Origin: Neelides folsomi
Lineage: Eukaryota; Arthropoda; Collembola; Neelipleona; Neelidae
Length of the DNA: 64,000 bases
Direction: 5' to 3'
Assembly: GCA_034687125.1 (NCBI GenBank)
Contig: JAQGBZ010000139.1
Coordinates: forward strand, 87,076 to 151,075
In this document: piece by piece, positions 1 to 14,060 of the stretch
Numbering within the stretch: position 1 is the first letter of the stretch
Layout: each line of letters begins with the position of its first letter
Notes under the pieces: model-generated
Database searches by the model: none
What the model was told of the DNA's origin: nothing
Seen by the model: only the letters and a program-made list of their open reading frames with translations
Position numbers and translations under genes: made by a program

Positions 1-1442
1 AAGTGACTTAATGTTAAATTAAACACCATAAGTTTTAATTGTAATTTTTTAATATAAAAGTTAAAAGTGATATTGAACAATATTTGAAAAGATTGACTTT
101 GAAGGCGGAGGAAAACATTGTGTATTTATTTTGTATAATATGAATTTCAAGATTGACAGTTGGTGAATAATATATTCAATTCTGGGAATAAATTCGCCTG
201 GCTCTGTATGGAATTGAATGAAAATGGAGATGAGGAGGATGTTGATCAAAAGCATCATAACTTTCCTGCCTTCACCTCAGCTGTGAGTGAATTCTCTTCA
301 TTTGGCCCACACACAGCATAATCCAAATCCCGCACGGTTGTAAATAAACCTTCATGCTCACAGACAAAGGACTCGCTCCCACTTATGTAAACATATGCTT
401 CACAAACATTTCTCACACTTTGAGCATTCAAATGATCAATATTTATATTCCATATCATAATATTCCCCATGCTTTTTCACAATGCCATTATTGTTAAATA
501 TTAAAATATTAAAATATCCCATATGTATGTATAATATATTTATCATTATTTCATTAATGGTACAGTTAGTGACACTAACTTAATGTTAGAATCAATTGGT
601 GAAAAAATATACAATTCTTTAATATTTGCACGAAGAGATATATTATGATCATAGTGTTTTTAACGCCTTCCATTCCTTTGTATAATTGTGTGTATAAGTA
701 TGCCCATTTAACTTGACATTTCGCTTTTAATAAATAATTATTACAATAATTTGTATCCATCTATTCTCCATGTTTAAAGTTTCTTTATGTGAAAGTTTAT
801 ATTTAGCATTAAAAGTTGAAAGGAGAATGGGCACGCAACGTTCATTTCCTCTCCCATAATTCATCTGTTAATACTTGTAATTACAGGCATTAAGGTAATA
901 ATAATCCTAGAATTAATTAGACAAAATCGTTCTATTTTTTTAAGTTGAGAAATTAGGGAAAAAGAAGTGTAGTAGCAAAAAAAAGTTTTTTCCACATGTA
1001 TTAGCTGTTTTCCGCGTCTCATTAATCATTCTTTTTGCAAAGTCAACTTTGGCATTTTTTTAACATGAAACCATTTCGTTTAATTTTAATTGCTCTTAAT
1101 GACACATATCACACAGACTGCCCTATTTTTTGACAATTAAACAGAAAAGGCTTGACGTGATAAATCCATTTCAAAGTGGAAATTAATTGGAGTGGGTGGA
1201 TTTTACTCACATTGTTTTAACACGATTATCATTCAATTTCAATTGAATTTTTACTCAATATTTTTAGAATCGAGAAAGTGAATTTTATGATAAATACATT
1301 ATATTGATGTATGGAGATTCTATATTTGATTCAAAAGAATCTGGCATTATTATGAACACAGCGTCCTTGTGAATAAACCAAGTTGGTTAAACAATGTAAA
1401 GTACACCATAAATCAAGGTAGTTTAATAATGTACATTTGCAG
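1..1442. other. AT-rich left edge, no gene recognised
   Basis: This stretch is AT-rich and I recognise no gene in it. A minus-strand open frame at 255-470 contains a somewhat protein-like stretch (VCEAYVYISGSESFVCEHEG) with several cysteines. It has no recognised domain, and no clear pair of splice sites joins it to other exons. The missing 5' exons of the TBC1D30 gene may lie here or beyond the left edge; I could not place them. Confidence 0.3.
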
Positions 1443-4400
1443 GAGATGACGAGGATGTTGGGATGAGTGAGTTGTTTAATTCGCTAAGGACCTTCGCGTC
1501 CACCGGGTCATCACGGGGGAAGACGTCGACGCCGTCACCGCCCCTAAATACCACTTTAAGTAAGACTCCTTCCGCATAATTCACTCTTATACATCCCATA
1601 TATTATATTTACATAAGTATGGTATGATACATGCCTCGCATTATTCATATCATTTATAATAAGAATTCCTTGTAGTCAGTTTCTCCTCCAGGCGTCCTAC
1701 GTGCCACCCGGAGTTTGCTCTTACAAAATGTACAGAATGAAACTCCAAAGAGGAATCAGCTTTTTTACAATTTTATTTACAATTTTCATTTCCTAGTCGC
1801 ATGATAAAAGAAAAGATAAAAGCAATTTCGGTCCTTCATTATAAATTAAAGGAGATAATTTAAAAGGAAAGTGAAATTTGAACTCATTGGTTATAATGTT
1901 GTTGGTTTGTGATGGCTTTGACTTTCTGGTAGTTGTCTAGTAGTAGTTTATACTTATAAAAGCTATACCTACTTAAATGATCAATCTTAAGAGAACAAAG
2001 ACTAAATTTTAATAGAGATATATCTCCTTTATATGTATGTAATATTATTTATATTGCTTTTAAACTGTACAAGTATGGAATGTAAGTAGGTAAGATGATC
2101 ATAAAGTCATAAGAAATTCATGAGGATCTTTTAAGTCTCTCGTTCTAAAGACAAAGTTTCCTATCCAAGATTTAATCCTCTTATGGTCTTTTAATCCTAT
2201 ACGTAGTTGTAACCTGAGATTCCTCTTCGGACTAAAACTGGTCGAATTGACTTTTTAACTACATAGGGATCTTTTACTAAATATATATTATTTATATTGT
2301 AGAGAGTTTGTCTATTTATTTAGCGTGGTAAACTTGGGGTTAATTTCCCTTATTATCCACAACTTATGGTAAGGAATGGAGTGAAGATGAAAAGAGTTTT
2401 AAATTCTTCATTCGTTTCACGGATCACCCAAATTACGTGTGTAATTGAAGACTCGTAGATGATCAGAATTCTCTCTACAAATTCTTTCCTTCTTAGATCT
2501 TGGCCTTTAGATTATTTTTTACGAAAGTAAAGTTTATATTCGTAATTGGAGGAGTTGGGAGGAAAGAAAGAGAAAGTTGATTTAATAAATGCTTAAATTA
2601 CTTTCTTGTCCGTTTCGCTCTGTTTGAACTGATCGATGAAAAGGAAGATGCATAATAAAATTATCTTACATTTTCCTCTTATTTCAACATTTCTCTCCAC
2701 CAACGTCAAAAGCTTTTCTTTAATTTCTCATTATACTTCCTCATTAGTAATTTTAATGAGAGTTTGCCATCTTACTGAAAATAAAATTATTAGCTCAATA
2801 ATATTTTCATAGCTATTAAAGCAAAATCATTAATGAATTGTTAATCATATTGGAATAAGGAATGAGGATAAATTGAGGAAAATGAATGTTTTTAGGTCTA
2901 ACCGTCTAAAGGTTAGTATTTTAGTATGCTTTGAATTTATCATCGAATTTGTAATGAGAAAAAGGCTTTTAAAGTTAGTTCCAAATTGGATTTATTTAAA
3001 GGTCGAAGGTAAGGGTCATTTAATCATATTATCATTGAACTATTTATTTACTATTTTCACAAAGAATTCCTAATGAACTTCTATTCAATTTGTTCAATTG
3101 GGCCATTTTACAAACTGATCATAATTTATGAGTTTTGGAATGAATAACAGAAGAATTCCAATTATTAAATGAATAATGAGGTGTTGAGAGAGATGATGAG
3201 GATGAAAGGAGAGGAATTGGTCTTGAATAATCATTCAGGGCTGCAAGACCTCAAAGAGCAAATATTTGCTTTTACTCTCTCTCCTCATTGTGAGTCTACG
3301 AATTGGATTTTATATTAAGTTTCAACCACATTTATTTCATTAGCTAGGTTTATATTATATTCCGGAGGTTAGAATTTATATTATCTATTGTAAAGAATTC
3401 ATTTCCACGGGGGGGTCTATTAATTGAATGTCGGTCGCTCAACCTTCATCAATGATTGACGAGTGAAAATGGGTTTTATTTTACTTCAAAGATCTGAGAA
3501 GGATTTAAAATTGTGAGGATTTCATTTTATCTACAGGGGAAGAAGAAGCCGTTGTTCGGATGATGCGGCTCGGAACGACTCTCGACAGCTGCACCGAGTC
3601 GGGGTTTAACCAATGGAGAGATGCGATGCGGATGGTCGCAAGGCTCCCGGGTGGACTTCCAAACGAATTTAGACTAAGGGTAAATAAAACCTTCACCTAT
3701 CTTATTGACCATTCAATGACAAGGCCGCCATGAATCTTCCTTTCCTATCTATCCACATCAAATCATAATAAAATACTCAAATTGCTAATAATATTTGAAA
3801 TTAGTTTATTTCGGTTCAAGAACATTTTGTATTTTTTTATTTTTACTGCGTTTTATTTTAATTTTTTGCTAATATTAAAAAATGAGAAAAATTATAATAA
3901 AAAATATATAAAGCTGCATTATATCTTATAATAGTAAAAGTTCATTCCAAAATAGCATATAAAGATTTTATTCCAAATGTAAAAAAATCGTAAATGGGTT
4001 AAGTGCCAAGAAAGAATATTTTGATTTTTTTCAATCTCTAGAGGCAGAACGTCATAAATTCTTTTTACTACTTTTTGTTAAATTATACTCCTTGTAGTCC
4101 AAATACACTCAATTTTAGTCTTATAGTCCTTTAATGCCTTGATAGTTTAATAGCAAATTCCTTTGTTGAAGTTGCAAAATGTTGCAAAATGTTCATTTGG
4201 GTTATAAATCTGAATTTGTGTAAAAATTCCTTTTCGACGTCATTTCCATTCCGCTTTCCACTTCAACCGTGAAAGCTCATGAGGGGAAAGTGGAGAAAGT
4301 AAATTAATTTGTTCATGGTTGAAGGAAGATCTAAAGGAATCTCATTATTTTATCTCCCCACGCCATTTCCTCCTCAGCTTGCCATTTAGTAAATGGGAAG

Positions 4401-7400
4401 AACAATTTTTTATAAAAACTCATTAATTAACCCAACAAAACAATTCTTACCGTCTTTCTTTCCCAACCACACGAACTAATTCCAACTGAAAAGTTTTGGA
4501 AAATAATGAATATAAAAGGCTCAACTTCATAAATAGAAATAAGAAATAATCATAACGTTAAATTTCAATTTGAATTTCAAATAAAAACATTTTAACTCAA
4601 AGGTCAGGACAGTTCTTTCCTTGCGCGATAAGGACATGAAAGTGCGACCGTCCCCTTTGACATTTTCATTTACCTCAAATTATAAACACTGAGCCACTGT
4701 ACAGAGTTAGAAAGAAAAGTTGAAATATATATAAACTTTCAAGTAAAATGAGCTCGAGTTAAGTTAGACAAACAATTTGAACTTTTCAGAGTTTAAATCA
4801 AAAGAATGGAAACTTGTCCTCGACCACCAACCACTATCGACCACGTATTTGTTCAAAACCGCACACCATTGATGAAGTTTCACATGATGTACATCACATA
4901 CATATGTGACTTTACATGGCTTTCATAAGTTCAAAATCTCTCTTTCTTGGAAGTTAAGCCAAGGCGGAGTTGTTCTGATTCTTGGAAGAGTTGGGATCCT
5001 TTTGAGAACAAAGCTGTGATAAAGTAATTGGAATTGGCTGGTGGGAACGCGTGGGAAGTTGAAGGAAGGTGAAGTGGGAATTGACTCAGGCGTAGGCATT
5101 TTTAATCTTTATGTCTAATTTTGTAGAACTCCTAACTATTTATCAAAATATGAATTTCTTTAATTCACACTAATGATAAATATGGTAGACATACCTAGTC
5201 TATATGTAAATATATTTGTAAAAGTAAGTATAACTTGGAACAAGCTGGAATAATCCAGATATAAGGTAAATACTAAAGTAGATTATACTGAAAGTATCCG
5301 TATCCTGTATATTTTATTATCCTATATGGAATGACATTAGGTCATAAAATACATATATTTAACTTATTTAGCTCGTAATATTTTATGAAGTAAAAGTGAA
5401 ACATCACCACTTTTCTTTGAAGATTGGGTAATCGAGTAGGTAATTGGAAAAATTCCCATTTGCCCATTTCATCCTTAATAATGATTAATTTCCTCAAACT
5501 TATGCTTCTAGTTATTTAGCTTGAGTGGGTGTGAAGGAACCCTTAATATATAATTCCACTTTTATGGCCATTTAACGATGCGGAAGAATTGTGACCTTTA
5601 AGAATGGACTGACTTATACCAAACATAGGTATTGGTACCTATACAATAAAGGCAAAGGAGAATAATTGGATATTTGGATATACAGTAGTAGTATTTTCAT
5701 ATAAAGACGGTTTTTGTGGGTGTAAAAAAGTGTAGAAAAACACAAAAGAGATAGTTCAATTGTCAGACTTTTGAAGTTCTGAGAAGGTGGATTTAAATAA
5801 AAATGAAAAGGAGGATTTGAACCGTTGATTCCTTTGATGTTTTCAGTTGTGGGAGAGTCTTGCGGATCGGTTTCTACAGGATCAAATGATCGACTGGAAC
5901 CGAGTCATCATGAAATGCCGATCCAGCCATGCGAGAGATCAAGAAATGTCAGAACAGATTGAAAAGGTAAGGCCCAATTTGGGTCAAAAAACAAAGATGA
6001 AAGGATGTCATTAATAAAATTAATAATTAAACATCCAGCCTAGTGATTAATAAATTAATAAATGAATTAAAACTTTAAAGATATTCATAAGCCACTTGGA
6101 AATTAATTTATTCAAATGTGCCAAGCGGAGATTCCCTCGTTTTACCAACTTTGGGCGGAAAGTAAATAAGAAGGAACAGCCGTGGATTTCCCTTTCTATG
6201 AGATTACCATTACAATTGAGGTTCCTAGTATACCTATTATATTATAGAATGTTATTCCACAATGTGGTGGATCTTTTTATTATATAACAATCAAATAAGA
6301 TCGAATTTATACACATAGAACTCCATTTATACATTTGGTGGTTGAAGGGGCCAAGAAGATTGAAAGTAAATAAGATTAAATATAAGAAAGACTTGAGAGG
6401 TTTCCTTCGACATCTCCGCTTTCTTCGTCCGATCCCTTTCTTTTATAAAATACATATTTCGCCACATCGATCGCTAAAAAGAATTCCATGCCGCGTATCC
6501 ATTTACCCTTTTATTGGAATTATAATGTTGAAGGGAATTACATTGAACCAATCAACTCAATATTGATCACTTGATCACCCATTAACCGTTTTTATCCCTT
6601 TTTTGGATATTCAAATGGCATGTGGAAAATGTGCGAATATTAAATTTAAGACTTCCGCTTCCGATCATTTATTTAGTAACTCCTGATCCTAATGGGCTAT
6701 GATGTCTTGAATAATGAATTAAATCTTTGGTTGTTTTATAATCCAGGACTTGCACAGAACCGGGTGCACGGGGTTTAGTAATGGGAAGCAGGCCGTTCTG
6801 AAGGAAGTTCTTTTATCTTATGCCCGATGGAATCCCGGCGTCGGCTACTGCCAGGGGTTCAACATGATCGGCGCAATGTTACTTCAAATGACCTCGGGCC
6901 ACCGGAACTTAACTCTCAAGATATTCATCTTCCTCATCGAAGGCGTCCTTCCGCAAGGCAAGGCTTTTTTAAACCCTTTTAAATCTTTCCTCGGAAATCT
7001 CTTACTCTAATGTGGTGACATGAGATTTCCTTTTACTTTATAAATTCCCTCATTCGCAATAAAGAAACTTTATGTTCATTTGAAACTACTGTGATGTGAA
7101 TTAAAGGAGACCGACATGGACAAAAGGACCATTTCACTTTTAAACATCTTTATACCTTAAATAAAATATTCCACGTATAAATATATATATAAATGCACAA
7201 TACAATATAAGTATTTTACTACATATGTATATATAGTATAATGTAATATTTATATTCTTTTTTACAACATGAATTCGACTAGGAGAAATCGATAAAACTT
7301 TAAAACTTCTCACACGTCGCATTTACATTATTTTCACTTACTTTTCCCCTTCCAATCTTTTTTGATAGGAAATTGGGAAAGAGACAAATGAGGACTTTAC

Positions 7401-10400
7401 ATCGAATTTGCATTTCCCTAATGAATTCAGACTACAGCTACTTTCCGAGTTACACGAGACTCTTTACGTAAGTGTGTAGGCGGAGGAAGGACATTCCCTA
7501 AATGACATCCAATTACTTATTATCTTATCTTTTATAACTTTACTGCGTTTATCCTTCACCTGGTCACGTTTTGAGTATCTATAAAGAGGAAACATGATGC
7601 CAAAACTCGTATTATAGCTTTATTAATAGGAGTCTTGAGTAATTACAAAAATAATTATTTTATAGTACTTGCAATCTAATATTGTCTAACGGCTCAATGG
7701 CGCATTATATAAATACCATACTTATTTGCAACGAGAAAGATATCACAATGGCTATAAAATCATATTGATCATAATATTGTTATTTTTGTTATACCCATTG
7801 TGCAATATTCATTTTATAGACTTTTATATTTTATATCTTATGATATAAGAATCTTATTTGAAGCATAGTTTTTAACAATGAATTATATGATCCATTTATG
7901 AAAGAAAAAATTGTGTTTTATAGGTTATTTCAGCCAAGGGCTCAAGGGACTTGTGGTCGACATGGCCGTTTTTCGAGAGATTCTCAAAATTCGTAAACCA
8001 AGTTTAAATGGGCATTTGAGCCGACTTCAATTCGACGAGGAGTCGCCGCCTTTGACTGATGTTTTCACCATGCATTGGTTCCTCACTTTGTTCATCCACT
8101 GTCTCCCAACACCTTCCGTTTTAAGGGTAATTTATTCACAGTTTCTTCTCCGGGTAGATTTATCACCTCGTTTTAGTTATTATCACCACTTTTGAGATTA
8201 ATTTTAAATGGGCTTTATTCCCATAATGGGAAATTCATATTAGGGGAAGAAATTGAATTTTATATTGAGTTAGATACCAATTTGAATTGATTTAAATTGT
8301 AGATATGGGATTTGGTGCTGTTGGAAGGATCAGAGGTTTTGATCAGAGCGGCTCTCGTCCTTTGGGCGGCCATTGAGACGTAAATTCACTTTGATCTTTG
8401 AACCAAAGCTAAATTAATCAACTCATTAATAACGAATGTTAATTTGGGAAAAGGCGGATCCTCTGCGTGTCGAGTGCAGACGAGTTTTATTCAGTGATGG
8501 GAGTCGTCACGAGGGAAATGCTCGAGTTTGGACTCATGGATCCAAATACTCTTGTAAAGGTATAAAATAAAAATGTGCTAATACTACCTATACTAAAAGT
8601 ACTGATACTTTTGTATCAGTATCTACCATACAATCCTTTGTAAAATGATTACGATCTAATGTTTATGATCAAATGAACGAGTTTCTAATAATGATAAATT
8701 GTTAATTCATAAACTCAAAATTTTCCTTTCAGTGTATCGTGAGCGTTGGTCCATTTCCATTCCCTGGGTTAGCAGAGCTCCGTCACAAAACTCGACTCGT
8801 TGTGAATGCTGAGCCTCCACAGAAATCTTTTTTCCTTGCCAAAAGAGAACTTGAGAATTTAAAACGCCATTATTCTGCCATTCGAAGTAAACAAAAAGCC
8901 ACAACAGTAATCTTAAGAACGCTCGAATCAAAATCTGACGGTTTAATGCGACGTCAAAAGGGATTGTTAATTTCAACTAAAAAACAAATCGTGACGGCGA
9001 CATCCCCCAAACCCAAACTTCGTCGTTTTGCCCCTAAACCTACAGTGAGTCATCCCTCTCCTCATCAATCTCCGATCCCGAAGCAGCAAGTAACGGTCAG
9101 TTGGAATAAAATCGGGAAATGTAAACAAAGAAGAAGGAAACGAACAGCTTCGGGTTCTTCTTCCCTAACGCATTCTTCTTCTTCTTCCTCAACTGAACTC
9201 TGCGATTCTTCCCCGACTTCCTCCTCGTCTGATGAAGAATCTCGTCCAACTCCAATTAAAATTCTCCAAGAACCTCAAAATTTAAATAAAAGCAAAAGCT
9301 CTGAAGAGGTTCAAAATGACATTCCTTGTAATTCTTCCTCAATTCCTATTCAAGTTCCAATCCCCATAGTTGAACCTCAAATATTAAATTATGCAAATTC
9401 TCAGCCACCTCCTTTGCCAGATCCTCAAATTCAACCGGAAGTTATTGAGGATGAAAAAATCGAAATATGCGAAGAATCAGAAGCACAAAAAATCATCGAC
9501 ACAAACGACAGCCAACATTTTTTGGAAGAAATGGAAAAACTCAAAAAGAGCGACTCATTTTTTGAAAATTTAAGCCAGCGAATTTGCGAACTTCAATTTC
9601 AAAATTTGCGAATTCTCTCTACATGTAATACGACGGTTCAACTTGACCCGATGTCAATTCCCTCTTCGCCCTCGCCATCCCCAGTTTCTCCAATCATTCC
9701 ATTCAACAATGGGCAAACGAATTATTCTCATTTCCTAAGCCCGTCAAATGTCCCTTCGTCCATTCCATCACCCTCGAACAACACAACGACATTTGACACT
9801 CCCATCGATCTTAAAGATGAAATCGACAAGAAAATTTCCTACGATTTTCTTCATTTCGTCCCTCCACAAGCGACAAACGTATGGCAAAGCCCAGTACTTA
9901 AAAGTCCAATGTACAACAGTGGGAAAATGAGATTGAATCTCGATTCCCCTTCCACACTCAACGAATCTCGTCGAGATGAACTTGTAATTTCGTCTCCTTA
10001 CGATTATGTCAAAAGTCAAAATCTCCATTTAGATTTGTCTCCAACCAAGATTCCCATTTTCAGAGCGTCAAGTCCCATGAGAAGCAGTGGGGATTTATCG
10101 CCATATAATTACACTGCAGTTTTCCATTCATCCGATGGAGCTCAAAATGACTCAGGGATCTCTTCAATTAATGCCTCTTGGATCAAGGGAGGAACTTATG
10201 GAATTTTGAAAAAAAGTGAAATCGATCCTCCTGAGCCTTACGAGAATGGGGATGGTGATGAAATGAACAAGCTGTTTAGCACAACGAGCAGTGAAGGGGA
10301 TGAGAGACGCGAAACAAGTGAAGAGATCAACGCCGTAATCCGCGAGAATATTGCCATTCTCCAGAGGTTGAAGGTAAAAGCAGAGGAGGAGGACGATTCC

Positions 10401-10616
10401 TCTGAATGGGATTTAATCGAAGAGGAAAAGAAGGAGCAGAAAACGGGCCAAAGATCCCACAACTCCGCTCGTATCGTCGCCGTCCGAACGACTAAGAAAA
10501 TCCCAAGAGGAAAGCCAAAGAAAGTCATCATGTCAACTCCCCCTAAGAACTTTAACCCTTTTCCAACGACAAGAAAGTCAGGAGTAAAAACGAATAAATT
10601 CGGCCTCCATAACTGA
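1443..10616 (+). CDS. TBC1D30: TBC1D30-type Rab GTPase-activating protein (5' end missing)
   Basis: Exons read: 1443-1559, 3537-3679, 5847-5966, 6747-6957, 7924-8126, 8303-8379, 8454-8559 and 8733-10616. Phases match at every junction, giving about 953 codons, with the first exon starting in mid-codon. A TBC domain accelerates GTP hydrolysis by Rab proteins using an Arg finger and a Gln finger. Both are visible: DLHRTGC (start of exon 6747) and VGYCQGFN in the same exon. Further stretches match TBC1D30 rather than other TBC families: VDMAVFREIL, LTDVFTMHWFLTLF, SADEFYSVMG and VGPFPFPGLAELR. The large last exon adds a roughly 600-residue Ser/Pro-rich, probably disordered tail. The intron after 6957 starts with GC instead of GT. 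Start codon not found; an internal Met in the first exon (MSELFNSL) is an alternative start. Confidence 0.85.
8600..8621. repeat. Small perfect inverted repeat in an intron
   Basis: TACTGATAC is followed by a 4-nt TTTT loop and its exact reverse complement GTATCAGTA, a 9-bp stem. It lies in the last intron of the TBC1D30 gene. It may be chance in AT-rich DNA; no function is shown. Confidence 0.5.
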
Positions 10617-13600
10617 TACATTAAATATAATTTACAAGTTACTAATTTGAAAAAAATGTTAATTATGATGAATGAACTAACATTAAGTATTATCATACAT
10701 AAATTTTAAATGAACCCAAAAGCTAACAATGATTCGAATAATGACCAAATTTGAACGATGAACGACCTAATGAATTAAAGCATGAAAAAATTTCACCTTG
10801 CCTTGTAACCTTTATATTTTTCGATGAAGATAAAATTAGTACCCATAAGGGTAACAAACACTGTAAAATGAATTAATTTAAATGCAAATTCAAATCAAAC
10901 CCCTTGAGATTCTGTGATGAAATCAAATTCCTTTGTGGCGGTGAGATGAGTTCGGCGACTGACAAGAAATCTCAATTTCCTCGATGACATTCGAACTTTT
11001 CCCGCATGCTTTGCCTCAAGTTGAATTAAGTGTTTGATCGCATTGATCAATTAAAATTAAAGTATGAGTAATATAGTAATATTATTCTATTTATGACAGT
11101 TAAGTCATCGATTCTCTTTGTACTTTGTAATTGTTTAATCAATTAAAGCTATTTGAATGACAATGTCTACCTCTTTAAATCAAGGCAAGCCAATCAGTGA
11201 TTGGTAATTAATAAGTTATAAATATAGCATGTATACCATACTATTTATGTTAATTAAATATTGTACTAAATTATTAAAAATTAAATTACAAATACCGAAA
11301 TGACAGTAGGATTAAAAATTTTTAAGCTTAATTTTTTTCGACATATTAGGTAATATATTAGTTTCATAATTGATTATATGGTATATAATATTACAATTTA
11401 CAATGTATAAAAATGCTTAATAAGTGTGATTAAAATTAAGTATTATAAAATAAAAAAAATTCGCTCAAAACAATTCTTCCTTTTTTAATAGCAATGTGGC
11501 AATGATAAATAAAACCAATCATTATTTTCATTTAATACTTTATTTATAAAGGCAAAACAGAAGAATTTCCAAGAATTAAAAAGTACCAGCGAAGAGAAAA
11601 GAGAATTTTTAATGAAATCTAACAAGTAAAAAATCCTCGCTGTTAAATCTAACCAAAAACAAAATATTGACGCTAGAGGCAGCACAATGGCAGCAACCAA
11701 AATAGTTCAAGGTTAAGGTTGAAGAATTAATTATTACATATATAATAAAAAGTAAAGGATATCTCAATTTTATAAAAATTTCAATAATTACGTATGTATT
11801 ACATTCATAAACATCTTAATGGGACACAGATGATTTTTTCATGTTTTTTTTTCCTTTTGGGATATCTTTCACATTTTACAAAGGATACAATTACACAATA
11901 TACGTTAATAATGTATTACATCACTCATGCTCTTATCCCTATTGTCTGTACAATATTTGGATTCACAAGTGCAAATTAAAATAAAGTCAAATACATCCTA
12001 TTATTTGATAATTTTTACACTATTTTATACAGAGTTAGATTTAAGGATTCAAGAATCATATTATATTTACATAAAATGATATAAATATTTACAAACTCTT
12101 TATGTATTTAGATTCCAAACAAATGGATTAAATTAGTAAATATTTATATATATATATATTATGAATGAAAGAAATAGGGAAAGGAAGAATTCCTTCAAAG
12201 TAGCACAAAAATATCTTAAACTAATGACAAAAAACTTTCGCATTTATTTGTAATCAATACATTTAATTATATCTCAAGATTACGCTTCTCACTCGCGTTA
12301 ACTAATAGTTATTTATATAGTATAGGGTTGTATGACAAACATTATTGTTAGTTTACACATAAAACTTATGAAGTACGAGTGTATTTTACGAGGACGATAC
12401 CGGCGACGGGATGAAGTTGTCTATATTTCTATACATTGTTTTTATTATTTTATGTAGTTTTTAATCACGACTATCATAATTTACTATTTTAATCATAAAT
12501 AGGCATATGAAATTCAGTAATTAAAAATTCATCTTAAATTTAAATTAACGATTAAATATTTTACTATATAATGTTTTACTTATATCTACTTATTTATTGT
12601 AGAACATTAATATTGTTATTAGATTCTTGTATGTTATAGAATTCATTTCACAGCTTTTTCTGCTTTTAGTTAATACCATGTACCTAATTCTAAATAACGA
12701 TCTTCTAAATAAAAAAATCCTAGTTTTATCGCTCATATTAGATTAAGTACGTTTGTCTTAAAGTTAAAGAGATTCTTACAACATGTTATTTATAAAGGGA
12801 TTTGCCAGTAATACTACGAGACTTTTTTTTGCTATTAACCCTCTTGCTTCAACCCCTTCACAAATCTCACATAAGCATTAAATAACAATCTCGCTAATTG
12901 TCTTCTTCAATCTTAAAGCCATTGGGTTACCCTACACCTTAACTCCTTTTTATATTTTAACAAAAAACAGTTAATATTACTCTCCTGATAATTTCTTATA
13001 GTTTGAAAGTGAAGTAATATGAATTAATTAGTTTATTTTAAAGATGATGTTAATTTACTAAAAAAATATATACTGAAATAAAAGTTGTTGAAATTTGATT
13101 GAAACAAGGAATTAAAAATAAAAGGGCTTAGATTGAAGAAAATAAATAACTAAACGATTTTTGAACCTCTATGGTAAAGTTGCTGAATTTTTTTTTCAAA
13201 ACTTTTGTATTAAGATTGTCTTGAGATCTGCTGTGAATTAGTAAAATTATAATACAGAGGAACAAAAACCTCGATAAAGAAAGGCGTCATATTTAATGAA
13301 CATTTTACGTTAATGCATGTTAATATAAATTGTATTTTGTTAACTCATAAACAAATTAATAAAGTAACATAATTATAAACAGAGTTAAAGAACAAGTTTC
13401 TCTTTTTCGAATTAGTACAAACTCAAAATTAAAAACAAGATTACCTTTGATGAATTTCGAAATGAGTTTTTGTGTGTATTGTAAATGCTTTCCTCTCATG
13501 CCCATTTTGTACATTTGATTCGACCTCTCTTCCTTTAAAATCTTTTACACTTCCCTTCATTTTAACCCCTCGCGGAATTTTTATTTCACTCTTTTTTTAC

Positions 13601-14060
13601 CGACTTTTCCTAAAACAGATACATATAGAAAAAATTATTTTCTCTTTCCATTTTTTTGATTATTTTACAGTAGAAGTCTTAAAGTTCAGGGTCCTAATAC
13701 TCTTTCAAGAATATTCTCCTAAATTCTATTTTATTATGCGAAAGACGAAATAGGAAGAAAGTAAAATTTTTCTTCAAAAACAAATCACATTTTTAATATC
13801 AAATAAAAGATAAATCAAAAAGGGTCAAATTCAGATTCAAATATGTCCGATTGAATTTGTAAATAAAAATTAATTGTCAAATTTTATATATCAGTCATAT
13901 AAAAATTCAAGTTGATTGAAGAAAAAAAATTCAAGGGACTTTCATACCAAGAGGGAAGAAAGATTTTCAAATTGAAATTCCCTTCCTCATTGAATGTTTG
14001 GAGAAACCAAGAAAGTCAAAAATTAGGGTGAAAATGATTCGAAAATAAATAATAAATTAA
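10617..14060. other. Intergenic AT-rich DNA between convergent genes
   Basis: This is the tail-to-tail gap between TBC1D30 (+) and NRF1/ewg (-). It should hold both 3' UTRs. It contains low-complexity AT stretches, including a short (TA)n run near 12150, and no coding exon I can support. Open frames such as 13472-13753 are poor in complexity and have no family match. Confidence 0.6.

Noticed and set aside
10238-10696. 152-codon open frame on the minus strand
   Set aside because: It is the antisense shadow of the acidic, Ser-rich last exon of TBC1D30 and shows no domain of its own.
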